This document shows, piece by piece, positions 55,213 through 62,716 of a stretch of 64,000 nt of DNA (its first letter is position 1; every line of letters starts with the position of its first letter). Made by a program: the position numbers and the translations under genes. Origin of the DNA: Mesorhizobium sp. dw_380 (GTDB taxonomy: Bacteria; Pseudomonadota; Alphaproteobacteria; Rhizobiales; Rhizobiaceae); NCBI RefSeq assembly GCF_018588885.1, contig NZ_JAFFIW010000010.1, positions 124,001 to 188,000 on the forward strand, read 5' to 3'. The notes under the pieces were generated by a model. The model did no database searches. It was not told the DNA's origin and saw only the letters and a program-made list of their open reading frames with translations.

Positions 55213-55302
55213 TCAGAAGCGTTCTGGACGAACGAGGGCGTATGTCAGGTAGACGAGCAGGAACAGCGTCACGCCACCGCCGAGAATGTAATCGACAAGC
55301 AT
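55213..55302 (-). CDS. kdpF: Potassium-transporting ATPase subunit F
   Basis: A 29-residue single-span peptide beginning [19 protein letters not shown] and ending with YALVRPERF. Length and the RPERF end match KdpF. GAGGATTGAAAA lies before the ATG. It stands directly upstream of kdpA, where KdpF is expected, and stabilises the KdpABC complex in the membrane. Confidence 0.9.
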   Translation of the reverse strand: MLVDYILGGGVTLFLLVYLTYALVRPERF

Positions 55303-55317
55303 TTTTCAATCCTCGCG

Positions 55318-55398
55318 CTAAAGAACGTCGCAGGCTTTGATGTAGGCGAAGGAAAGGGCAAAAAATAAAATCCCTATCCCGAGAACGACGACATCCAT
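55318..55398 (-). CDS. 26-residue membrane peptide upstream of kdpF
   Basis: A 27-codon ORF beginning MDVVVLGIGILFFALSFAY and ending with KACDVL. It is one hydrophobic span followed by a short polar tail. GCAAGGAGC lies 6 bases before the ATG, a good ribosome binding site. It ends 15 bases before kdpF, so it heads the pump operon. Short peptides with a similar C-terminal KACD/RACD ending occur at kdp loci elsewhere, as far as I recall; the function is unknown. Confidence 0.7.
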   Translation of the reverse strand: MDVVVLGIGILFFALSFAYIKACDVL

Positions 55399-55689
55399 CG
55401 TTTTTGCTCCTTGCTTCCATTTTTCTGCCGTTCCTGCTTAAGCAGGTTGGCAATGACACAAAAACGCCGCGCCACACTTCGATTGGCGGCGGTATCAGAC
55501 GTTTTTGCTCAAGATGGAATATGGACCCGATCGCCATAAAGGTTCGAGACGGGGCGGGGCGGAAAGAAATAGGAATTTTATAAAGGTTTTGGGTGGGGCC
55601 GGTCCGTGCTGCGCCAGGTATTTAGGCACGGCTTGACAAAGCGCCCGGCAGCGATGAGCCGGCGATCATCCGGGCGGAGGTGATGTCAG
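55399..55689. promoter_or_regulatory. Gene-free leader region between the kdp operon and the RiPP-like ORF
   Basis: This stretch of about 290 bases holds the kdp promoter side (palindrome and inverted repeat described separately), an AT-rich TTTATAAA at 55577-55584 that might be part of a KdpE site, and TTGACA at 55633-55638 as a possible -35 box for the short plus-strand ORF. No convincing -10 box was found. The assignments are tentative. Confidence 0.35.
55433..55446. promoter_or_regulatory. 14-bp palindrome in the kdp leader
   Basis: CCTGCTTAAGCAGG is a perfect palindrome 35 bases upstream of the first small ORF of the kdp operon. It is a candidate regulator site. A larger imperfect inverted structure (AAAAACG at 55460-55466 and CGTTTTT at 55500-55506, with CGCCGC/GCGGCG inside) lies just beyond it. 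Confidence 0.4.
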
Positions 55690-55782
55690 ATGAGAAAAAA
55701 CTATGAAAAGCCGTTTTTGGTAAAGCGCGAGAAATTGTCCGCTATTACCGCAGTCTGTGCGCCTTCCGTCTGCCTGATATAA
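55690..55782 (+). CDS. Putative RiPP precursor peptide (30 aa)
   Basis: A 31-codon ORF on the plus strand. GGAGG at 55676-55680 gives a textbook spacing of 9 bases to the ATG. The product has a basic, charged leader containing YEKPFLVKREKLSAIT (residues 5-20), then a short hydrophobic C-terminus with two Cys four residues apart (CAPSVC). The Y-x-x-P-x-L pattern and a Thr near the leader end recall leaders of lasso-type and related orphan rhizobial peptides. No Asp/Glu is present in the core, so a lasso ring is not expected. No modification enzyme is adjacent. Confidence 0.6.
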   Translation: MRKNYEKPFLVKREKLSAITAVCAPSVCLI

Positions 55783-55863
55783 GCCCGCTTGTCGGCAAAC
55801 GAGCGCCCCGCAGCGTGAAGAGAACCCGACAATAGCCACCAAGGCGGCTTGCCCCCTTGAGGG

Positions 55864-56088
55864 TCACGCCTTCTTCACGAACTCGGTCTTGAGCACAAGG
55901 CCCTTCACTTGCTTGGTGCTGCATTCGATTTCGCCGGGATTGCCGTTGAGGCGGATGTTCTTTACCAACGTTCCCCGCTTGATCGTCTCCGACGTGCCTT
56001 TGACTTTGAGGTCTTTGATCAGCGTGACGGAATCGCCGTCATTCAATTGAGCGCCATTGCTGTCGCGCACGATTACATCGTTTGGCAT
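55864..56088 (-). CDS. PhnA/YjdM C-terminal-domain protein
   Basis: 74 residues consisting only of the C-terminal beta-rich domain of PhnA (YjdM): VIVRDSNGAQLNDGDSVTLI, KDLKVKGTSETIKRGTLVKN, IECSTKQVKGLVLKTEFVKKA. The N-terminal zinc ribbon of full-length PhnA is absent, as in many alphaproteobacterial stand-alone versions. The ATG at 56088 with AGGAGAT upstream is preferred to a longer in-frame reading. A phosphonate role has not been proven for the family. Confidence 0.85.
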   Translation of the reverse strand: MPNDVIVRDSNGAQLNDGDSVTLIKDLKVKGTSETIKRGTLVKNIRLNGNPGEIECSTKQVKGLVLKTEFVKKA

Positions 56089-56149
56089 GCCATCTCCTGT
56101 GAGTTGGATCACCACTACCAGATCACGTAAGAATCCCAAAACCGGCCGT

Positions 56150-57115
56150 TCAAAGTCCAATAATGTCGGCCTGAAACCTGCTATTCCCGATGCGCCCATC
56201 ACTGTGGTCCGTCGCCATGTGGCGACACGTTTCCATGACGATTTCGCGGAGCCAACGGTGGCTGGGATCGGCGTCCATGCGAGGGTGCCACATCGTCGAA
56301 ATGACGATCTCGGGGGTGCGAACGGGAAGATCGAAGACGGTCAGGCCCCCCACAGAAGGATCGGCGTGGATCAGACACGCACTCGGCACGAGCGCAATCA
56401 GATCCGATTGGCGTGCTATCCGCAGCGCATCGGAGAAAGCGGGCACGACGACGACGATCTCCCGCTTGAGGCCGAGTTTCTCGAGCGCGTCGTCGACCGG
56501 GCCCGCAACCGCGCCTTTGCGCGATGCCACGATATGCTTGCAGGCGGCGTAGCGTTCGGGCGTTACCGGCTTTGTCAGCAAGGGATGTCCGGCCCGCGCA
56601 GCGCCGACGAAACGGTCGCGGAAGATGCTCTGCGTGCGCACCTCCGGCGCGAATGCGCCCAGCACGCCGATTTCGAGATCGACCTGCCCCTCGCGTAGCG
56701 GACCCGAATCCTTTTCCGGCTTTGGCGCGAACCGAAGGCGCACGCGCGGCGCGGCCGACATGACGGCGGCGACCAGAGGCGCGGAAAACGATTCGACGAA
56801 CCCCTCGCTGGCGCGAATCGTGAAGGTTCGCTCGATCGTGGCGATATCGATGTCTCCGGACTGCGGACTGAGTACGATCCGGACATGCCGGGCAAGGGCG
56901 TGGACGTGATCGCGGATCTCCGCCGCTCGGGGCGTCGGCACGAGGCGCCGGCCGGCGCGAACCAGCAGCGGATCGCCCGTCGCCGATCGAAGGCGCGTTA
57001 GCGTCCGGCTCATGGCCGACGCGCTGAGGCCAAGCCGGCGGGCAGCACCGGTCACGCTGCCTTCGGCGAGGAGCACGTCCAGCGCCCTGAGAAGATTGAG
57101 ATCGACCTCGTCCAT
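56150..57115 (-). CDS. LysR family transcriptional regulator
   Basis: A 321-residue LysR regulator. The HTH lies at residues 5-62 (LNLLRALDVLLAEGSVTGAA, LGLSASAMSRTLTRLRSATG), and the effector-binding domain follows from about 95 (ERTFTIRASEGFVESFSAPL). It is divergent from an SDR gene across a 133-base region with a 16-bp palindrome and a repeated GCGTCTGGCGC, the usual arrangement of a LysR protein controlling its neighbour. Confidence 0.9.
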   Translation of the reverse strand: MDEVDLNLLRALDVLLAEGSVTGAARRLGLSASAMSRTLTRLRSATGDPLLVRAGRRLVPTPRAAEIRDHVHALARHVRIVLSPQSGDIDIATIERTFTIRASEGFVESFSAPLVAAVMSAAPRVRLRFAPKPEKDSGPLREGQVDLEIGVLGAFAPEVRTQSIFRDRFVGAARAGHPLLTKPVTPERYAACKHIVASRKGAVAGPVDDALEKLGLKREIVVVVPAFSDALRIARQSDLIALVPSACLIHADPSVGGLTVFDLPVRTPEIVISTMWHPRMDADPSHRWLREIVMETCRHMATDHSDGRIGNSRFQADIIGL

Positions 57116-57124
57116 CAGGGGACG

Positions 57125-57140
57125 CTATCCGATCGGATAG
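57125..57140. promoter_or_regulatory. 16-bp palindrome between LysR and SDR genes
   Basis: CTATCCGATCGGATAG is perfectly symmetric and lies 10 bases before the LysR start, where it could mediate autorepression. GCGTCTGGCGC occurs twice nearby as a direct repeat (57152-57162 and 57183-57193), 31 bases apart. Confidence 0.5.
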
Positions 57141-57248
57141 ATCGAGCATAGGCGTCTGGCGCAACTATAGTTTGCCTTCCATGCGTCTGGCGCGGATATA
57201 CCGAGGGCCTCACATTCGTCGCCGACACCCGACGAAAAGGCTTCCCGT

Positions 57249-57962
57249 ATGACCCACACTCCGCAAAACGAGGCCGTCCGCACGATCCTGCTTGTCGGGG
57301 CTTCCCGGGGACTTGGCCTCGCCATGGCCGACGAGTTCGCGAAACGGCGGTGGAATGTCGTCGCGACGGTGCGCGGCACCGCCAGAACCAAGCTGCATGA
57401 CCTGGCGGACGAGCGGCGAGATCACATCGCGGTCGAGTTCCTCGACATCGACCAGCCGGACCAGATCACAGCGCTGCATGACCGCCTTTCAGGCCGCTCC
57501 TTCGACATCCTGTTCGTGAACGCCGGCACCGCGAACATGAGGGACGAGACTGTCGCCGATATCGCGACCGAAGAGTTCGCGCGCGTGCTGGTTACGAACG
57601 CGCTTAGCCCGATGCGAGTGATCGAGGGGTTGCAGGATTGCGTCAGGGCGGATGGCCTGATCGGCGTGATGTCGTCAGGCCAAGGCAGCATAGGCGACAA
57701 CACGAATGGCAGGCATGAAGTCTATCGCTCCAGCAAGTCCGCGCTGAACCAACTCATGCGCAGTTATGCCGCCCGCCATGCCGACGATGGGCGCGCGCTA
57801 CTGCTGATGGCACCGGGCTGGATACGAACCGATCTCGGAGGCCCGAATGCGCCGTTCAGTGTTGAGGAGAGCATTCCCCAGATCGTGGATGTACTGATCT
57901 CGCAGCTAGGCAAGCCGGGTCTCGAATATCTGAACCGGGATGGAAAGACCGTCCGGTGGTGA
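57249..57962 (+). CDS. SDR family oxidoreductase
   Basis: A 237-residue SDR with a slightly unusual cofactor motif LVGASRGLGLAMADEFAKRR near residues 14-33. FVNAGTAN stands in the NNAG position. The catalytic stretch is VYRSSKSALNQLMRSYAARH, with Tyr and Lys in place. It is controlled probably by the divergent LysR protein. The C-terminal end YLNRDGKTVRW is shorter than in classical SDRs. It is the last apparently chromosomal gene before the mobile region. Confidence 0.85.
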   Translation: MTHTPQNEAVRTILLVGASRGLGLAMADEFAKRRWNVVATVRGTARTKLHDLADERRDHIAVEFLDIDQPDQITALHDRLSGRSFDILFVNAGTANMRDETVADIATEEFARVLVTNALSPMRVIEGLQDCVRADGLIGVMSSGQGSIGDNTNGRHEVYRSSKSALNQLMRSYAARHADDGRALLLMAPGWIRTDLGGPNAPFSVEESIPQIVDVLISQLGKPGLEYLNRDGKTVRW

Positions 57963-57998
57963 CCGAACCAGCAGCGTGGCCCGGCGGTTTAGGGGACC

Positions 57999-58560
57999 GT
58001 GCTCTCTGGGGGCAGTGACGACAGGCCACAGTTGGCAGAGGCCATGAAGATGGTGCGGGCCAGGGGGCCCGAGCTACTGATCGCCAAGCTGGACCGCCTC
58101 AGCCGCGATGTGGCCTTCATAGCCACCCTCATCAAGGACAAGAAGGTCCGCCTCAGGGCGGCCCAGATGCCGAACGCCGACCCCTTCCAGCTCCACCTCT
58201 ATGCCGCCCTGTCGGAACAGGAGCGCAAGTTCATCTCGGAGCGTACCAAGGGCGGCCCTTAAGGCGGCCAAGGACAGGGGCGTCCGCCTGGGCGGGCTGA
58301 GAGACAAAATCATGAAGCGCAACGAGGCGATACAGAGGAAGGCGAAGGCTGAAGCGGAGAAGGCCATGCGGATCATCGGCCCCTTAAGGAGCGCCGGCCA
58401 GACCCTCACCGCCATCGCCGACACGATGAACGACATGGGAGCGAAGACCTCACGGGGAGGCAAGTGGTCCGCGACTCAGCTAATGAGGATACTGAGGCGA
58501 TCATTTACCGCTGGAGGAGGCGTTTGTGAACAAGAAGTCAAAGAAGGTGGAGGTCAGTAA
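57999..58560 (+). pseudogene. Serine recombinase remnant, 5'-truncated and frameshifted
   Basis: Frame one (57999-58262) encodes the later part of a resolvase catalytic domain (LLIAKLDRLSRDVAFIATLI, LYAALSEQERKFISERTK). After ERTK the reading continues in another frame as AALKAAKDRGVRLGGLRDK through the C-terminal region ending with GGKWSATQLMRILRR. Removing one G from the GGG at 58250-58252 would join the two. The N-terminal third with the catalytic Ser is absent and a stop (TAG at 57990-57992) lies in frame just upstream. It cannot make an active recombinase. Confidence 0.8.
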
Positions 58561-59617
58561 TGCCTTGGAGGTGACCGGGGTCAAGGTTGAGGATCTTCTC
58601 GGACTTGGCAAAGCAGTCGACTCTCCCGCAGCAAAAGAGATTGTTCGCGCATTTGCAAAGGCTCTTCAGGCCGGCCTATCGACAGTTGCCGGCCCAATAG
58701 GAACTTATTTGGCTTCAAAGGCCGATGCCTCAAGCGAAATCACTAAGGCCAGGGCGCGATATCAGGTGGCTCAGATAGATGCAAAAACGGCCGAACTTTT
58801 GGAAAGGGCCAAACCACGTTTAATTGCGCAAGAAACACGCAGGCAGTTTAACATTGAGCAAACCGTAGCAAAGGCTATTTCCTTTGCGGGTGAATCAAAT
58901 GATGAATCTGCACAAGAAATACCGAACGAGTGGTTTCTCCGATGGACTGAAGGCGCTCAGCAGGCAGATGATGAAAAGGTCAAGGACCTTTGGGCTCGTA
59001 TACTGGCGGCCAAGGCGCAAAGCGAATCCATAAATCTTAGGTCGTCAATAATGAATTTGCTCATGGAAATAGATGCCCATACCGGTGATCTGTTTATTGA
59101 TTTTATATGCGACCTGGTGACATTCAAGTCATTGCCATTTGCCGGCCAGTCAAATCTTCATAGATTGAAAAATATGGACGTAAATCTATTAGAGGAGATG
59201 GGGCTTGTTCGGCAGATTACTCCGGCCACTTACGATTTTGGTTGGCTCAATGTTCAAGTTGGCCATCGGGGCCCGCTAGGTCTCACCTATCACCATGGAG
59301 CACTCGGCGTCACTCAGCGGGGGCACGCGCTGGCCACGGCACTTTATGGGATGAGCGATCTGTCGGTTCTATATCCCGAGCGGTTCTCGAAGGAATTCCC
59401 CTACGAGAAGGTCGCCAGGCTGATACAAGAGGTAAAATCGAAATACGCCGTCATCCTGACGTTTCGAGGAACTGACACCGTGGGCGATATAGGTCCTATT
59501 TCATATGACGAGGCGACTTGGCCAGCCCATGTTGATGTGATCAGTAAACAGTATCCCGAATTGAAGGAGTTTGTTCGCCTGCTTACCGTCAACCTTGTGC
59601 CGCCAGTGGCAAGCTAG
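58526..59617 (+). CDS. DUF2806 domain-containing protein
   Basis: A 363-residue protein. A short hydrophobic, Ala/Gly-rich region (AGLSTVAGPIGTYLASKA) is near residues 50-68. A coiled region follows (ITKARARYQVAQIDAKTAEL), then the DUF2806 core IPNEWFLRWTEGAQQADDEK with VKDLWARILAAKAQ near 150. GTG at 58526 has GGAGG upstream and overlaps the end of the recombinase remnant. Its bases are visibly AT-richer than those of neighbours, indicating recent transfer. The function is unknown; DUF2806 genes are often island-borne. Confidence 0.78.
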   Translation: MNKKSKKVEVSNALEVTGVKVEDLLGLGKAVDSPAAKEIVRAFAKALQAGLSTVAGPIGTYLASKADASSEITKARARYQVAQIDAKTAELLERAKPRLIAQETRRQFNIEQTVAKAISFAGESNDESAQEIPNEWFLRWTEGAQQADDEKVKDLWARILAAKAQSESINLRSSIMNLLMEIDAHTGDLFIDFICDLVTFKSLPFAGQSNLHRLKNMDVNLLEEMGLVRQITPATYDFGWLNVQVGHRGPLGLTYHHGALGVTQRGHALATALYGMSDLSVLYPERFSKEFPYEKVARLIQEVKSKYAVILTFRGTDTVGDIGPISYDEATWPAHVDVISKQYPELKEFVRLLTVNLVPPVAS

Positions 59618-59952
59618 CTGCGCTTTGGTGGTGCAACTTCTCGGAAAGTCGTCTTTCAGTTCAGAGGGAAAGCCGCGATTTGCCCAAGGTCGCGTCAAGA
59701 TGGATTTGGGACACAGCGCTGGGACACGGAGCTTGAGTCGCACTCTTATAAGTATCTGATTATATTTTATTATTCGGCACTGTGAGACATTGGCGGAGAG
59801 AGCGACAGCCATATTGCTGTCTCATGTCGTCTCAATCAATGAAAATCATAAGGCAATATCAATGCTTTAATCTAAAATGGCTGTCTCGCGCCGTTGCACT
59901 CCGCATCATCCAATGCCATTATTTTTGGCGGGTAAGATGATGGGATAGAGAA
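59618..59952. other. Integrase upstream region, gene-free, with short repeats
   Basis: A stretch of 335 AT-rich bases with no convincing gene. TGGGACAC occurs twice, 13 bases apart (59707-59714 and 59720-59727), and GCTGTCTC occurs at 59816-59823 and 59880-59887. GACAGC-CATATT-GCTGTC forms an inverted pair near 59803-59820. Such short repeats beside an integrase may be arm-type binding sites; the attachment core itself cannot be recognised. Confidence 0.4.
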
Positions 59953-61245
59953 ATGCCGAAGATCGCGAAGGAACTTTCAGCACTAGCCGTCAAGAACTTG
60001 AAACACCCCGGATCGACCACACCGGGCAACGCTGTGTTTGCTGTCGGCGGTGTTGCCGGGCTCATGCTCCAAATCACGCCGGGCAGCGGCCGGTCATGGC
60101 TATTGCGCACAACAAACGTCAATGGCCGGCGTTGCGAAATGGGTCTTGGCGGGCATGACGTATCATTGGGCGAAGCCCGCGAGCGGGCGAGGGCGACCAA
60201 AGACAAAATCCGCAACGGCATCAATCCGCTTCAAGAGAAGCGCGAGCGTCGCAAAGCCGCGATCGAGGCCGCAAAGCGCCATCTCACATTCCGCGATGCC
60301 GTTGACAAATTCCTTGTCGACACGCTGGCGGAATTCAGGAACGAAAAGCATCGGAAGCAATGGCAATCCACGCTGGACAAGTATGCAATGCCCGTCATCG
60401 GCAATCTTGCCGTTTCCGAAGTCACCAAACATCACATGGTCGAAATCCTTAAGCCGATCTGGACGACCAAGACGGAGACGGCCACGCGTTTGCGGCAACG
60501 TTGCGAACGCGTGCTTGATTGGGCAAAGGCACACGGACACCGCGAGGGCGACAATCCGGCACAGTGGAAGGGCAATCTCAATGCCATGTTGTCCAAGCCA
60601 AGCAAGGTTGCGACAGTCGATAATCAGCCCGCCGTTCAGTTGAAAGACGCGCCCACGTGGTTCGCAGCATTGCGCAAACGCGAAGGCACGGGTGCACGGG
60701 CATTGGAATTCGCGACACTGACCGCTGCGCGATCAGGTGAAGTGCGCGGTTTGGAATGGTCGGAAATCGATTGGAACGACAAATTGTGGACAGTGCCGGC
60801 GTCGCGAATGAAAATGAAGCGCCCGCACGTTGTGGCGCTATCCGATGCGGCAATGACAATCCTAACTGCCATGAAAGAGGCCGCGACCGCCGACACAAAA
60901 TATGTGTTTCCGGCGATCCGCGGCGGCATGCTCTCCGACATGACGTTGAGTGCGACCATGAGACGGATGCACGAAAACGAGATCGAGGCGGGCCGCACGG
61001 GCTGGCTCGACAAGAACTCGAAGCGTCCAGCCGTGCCCCATGGGCTGCGGTCAACGTTTTCGGATTGGGCAGGGGAGTTGTCAGATTATCCAAGAGACAT
61101 GCGGGAATTTGCGCTCGCCCATGCCATCAACAGCGACGTTGAGGCCGCATATCGGCGTGAAACCATGATTGAGAAGCGCCGCGCCATGATGAGCGATTGG
61201 ACCGCATTTTTGCAGGGCGGGAAAACGCCAAGCTCTATGACGTGA
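59953..61245 (+). CDS. Tyrosine-type site-specific integrase (P4-like)
   Basis: A 430-residue phage/island integrase. The N-terminal DUF4102 arm-binding domain is at about 1-90 (TPGSGRSWLLRTTNVNGRRC, GLGGHDVSLGEARERARATK), the core-binding domain at about 100-190, and the catalytic domain contains Arg in TAARSGEVRGLEW, the His-x-x-Arg of VPHGLRSTFSDWAGE, the second His in FALAHAINSDVE and the Tyr in AAYRRET. All catalytic residues are present, so it should be active. It marks the end of the mobile element running rightward. Confidence 0.93.
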   Translation: MPKIAKELSALAVKNLKHPGSTTPGNAVFAVGGVAGLMLQITPGSGRSWLLRTTNVNGRRCEMGLGGHDVSLGEARERARATKDKIRNGINPLQEKRERRKAAIEAAKRHLTFRDAVDKFLVDTLAEFRNEKHRKQWQSTLDKYAMPVIGNLAVSEVTKHHMVEILKPIWTTKTETATRLRQRCERVLDWAKAHGHREGDNPAQWKGNLNAMLSKPSKVATVDNQPAVQLKDAPTWFAALRKREGTGARALEFATLTAARSGEVRGLEWSEIDWNDKLWTVPASRMKMKRPHVVALSDAAMTILTAMKEAATADTKYVFPAIRGGMLSDMTLSATMRRMHENEIEAGRTGWLDKNSKRPAVPHGLRSTFSDWAGELSDYPRDMREFALAHAINSDVEAAYRRETMIEKRRAMMSDWTAFLQGGKTPSSMT

Positions 61246-61409
61246 GCTTTGGCAACGCGGTTCGCAAAGCCGTAATCGGCGACGCAGCCGAATTGGTTGA
61301 TTTGCTGCATTCGGATAGCAAACGTGCGCTGTTAGGCGATCTAGTTGAAGAACTCGCATCACGTCCACAGGTCAAGAACGTGCCCCTACGTACTTTCGGA
61401 ACGCCGTGA
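61197..61409 (+). CDS. Small ORF overlapping the integrase 3' end
   Basis: 70 residues in a frame different from the integrase, with the middle LYDVSFGNAVRKAVIGDAAE then LVDLLHSDSKRALLGDLVEE. The composition is protein-like (helical, balanced charges) and ORFs of this kind often follow P4-like integrases. The start is uncertain (TTG at 61197 or later). A cytoplasmic, unknown role is likely. It could still be a chance frame. Confidence 0.4.
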   Translation: MDRIFAGRENAKLYDVSFGNAVRKAVIGDAAELVDLLHSDSKRALLGDLVEELASRPQVKNVPLRTFGTP

Positions 61410-61625
61410 CAAGCGCACACCGACACCACCGCCATTTTCAGGGATGAACTCGATGCCGGCATTCTCAAGCGTTTTTTGGAGGAGGTATCGCGTTCCAGTT
61501 TGAGGAACAGAACGGTCGTTCTCGAAATTGCGAATGGTAACAGCACTCGCGCCGGAGCGGGCGGCGAGATCCTCTTGCGTCCATTTCAACAGCGCTCGTG
61601 CGGCGCGACATTGAGAAGAATCCAT
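61386..61625 (-). CDS. XRE family helix-turn-helix regulator
   Basis: 79 residues. The HTH is at about 7-45 (AARALLKWTQEDLAARSGAS, VTIRNFENDRSVP), and the tail IEFIPENGGGVGVRLSRRSE is typical of small island-encoded XRE regulators. Start MDSSQCRAARALL at 61625 is chosen by similarity to family starts; an ATG at 61682 would add 19 residues. A 12-bp inverted repeat lies upstream of it. It probably regulates element genes and itself. Confidence 0.78.
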   Translation of the reverse strand: MDSSQCRAARALLKWTQEDLAARSGASAVTIRNFENDRSVPQTGTRYLLQKTLENAGIEFIPENGGGVGVRLSRRSEST

Positions 61626-61685
61626 TCCGCAAACTGGTGATAACTCCCGAAAATCGCAAGCCTTTTCGGAAAACGTTGACATCTT

Positions 61686-61722
61686 CTTTCTAAAAACCAA
61701 TAATCCTTTCGTTTTTAGAAAG
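61686..61722. promoter_or_regulatory. 12-bp inverted repeat upstream of the XRE gene
   Basis: CTTTCTAAAAAC (61686-61697) and GTTTTTAGAAAG (61711-61722) are perfect inverted arms separated by 13 bases. The AT-rich site lies between the XRE gene and the divergent Tat-signal gene and is a likely operator for the XRE protein. Confidence 0.65.
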
Positions 61723-61789
61723 CGGCCGCACCGAATGCGCGAACACTCGACGCGGCCTCACCACAACCCAGCTGTTAGGAGCTCGGATC

Positions 61790-62458
61790 ATGGCTGATTC
61801 CGACAATAGCATGAGTGCGTTTTTCGTCACCCGGCGGCGCTTGCTGGCGGGCACGGCCACGGCCGCGGCGGCATGGCCCTTCCATGGAAAGTCTCGGGCC
61901 GCCGAACTGACGGACGGTGGCAGCGCGGCCGATCCTGCTCTTCGTCTGTGTGGGAACTGGCAAAAGATCCACGATGAGACACTGTCGTTGTGCCGCGAAC
62001 AGCAGCGGTTGGAGACACACCTCGCCAGGACGATCGGCTTTCCCTGCGCCAAGGTGCGGCTTGCCGATGGTAGGGACGTGACGCTCCATTCCATCGAGAG
62101 CCTGAACGTTGCCTACTCTCCTGGAAACGAAGTCGAATGGGGCAGGGCGCTTGCGGATTTCGCGGCACACCAGGCGCGCTGGGACGCTGCTGATGCTGAG
62201 ATCGGCTATACGAGAGCAGACGAACTTATCCGGCAATCGGAAACAGCCGAAAGCGCGCTTCTGGATGATCTACCGCAGACAGCGGCCACGTCCATAGAAG
62301 GCATTTTGGCCAAGCTCAAGGTCATCCTGCGTGACGGTGAGCACTGGGAACATCCAGACGATTTCCCCTGGCCGCATATCCGATCTGTGCTGGATGACCT
62401 CGCCCGCCACCATAAATATCGATCCGGCGATGATCTCGATCGATCGGGCAATCGTTAG
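61790..62458 (+). CDS. Tat-signal hypothetical protein in mobile region
   Basis: A 222-residue product. Residues 14-40 form a probable twin-arginine signal (VTRRRLLAGTATAAAAWPFH), so export of a folded protein is likely. The rest is helical and polar, with paired Cys residues (ALRLCGNW, TLSLCREQQRLETHL) and a C-terminal WEHPDDFPWPHIRSVLDDLA. I do not recognise a family. It is divergent from the XRE gene across the inverted repeat. Confidence 0.65.
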   Translation: MADSDNSMSAFFVTRRRLLAGTATAAAAWPFHGKSRAAELTDGGSAADPALRLCGNWQKIHDETLSLCREQQRLETHLARTIGFPCAKVRLADGRDVTLHSIESLNVAYSPGNEVEWGRALADFAAHQARWDAADAEIGYTRADELIRQSETAESALLDDLPQTAATSIEGILAKLKVILRDGEHWEHPDDFPWPHIRSVLDDLARHHKYRSGDDLDRSGNR

Positions 62459-62716
62459 CCGACGGACCTTATAGGCGGTGAGGATGCAGCCTGCTTCGAA
62501 GAAAGCCGGATCGGAGGCAGCCCGTCACGGCCGCTTCGCTCCAAAGTTGCCCTGCTTGAGCAAGCCATCTTGATGAGCGCGAGGCCGACCATCGTTTCTG
62601 GTTTGCCGTTTTCGCTCGCCTCGGCGGCGCTCCTGACGGACATGGCAGTAACCCTGCCGCCGTGACCGCTGCGTCTCGATGAGGGCCAGCTTTCCGCGCA
62701 GTGTGCATCACCCTCA
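62459..62716. other. Region without a supported gene
   Basis: 258 bases between the Tat-signal gene and the AlpA-type gene. Open frames here on both strands have biased, non-domain-like composition and no ribosome binding site. It may hold a decayed short gene of the mobile element. Nothing can be called. Confidence 0.3.

Noticed and set aside
55540..55565. A GGTTCGAG-type sequence resembling a tRNA T-arm
   Set aside because: No acceptor, D or anticodon stems can be drawn around it.
55690..55782. Calling the 30-residue ORF a lasso peptide precursor
   Set aside because: The core contains no Asp or Glu for the macrolactam ring, and no lasso cyclase, protease or RRE gene is nearby; it is kept only as a generic RiPP-like candidate.
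59839..59940. Short plus-strand ORF of 33 codons before the integrase
   Set aside because: No ribosome binding site, unusual composition, and position among probable integrase-binding repeats.
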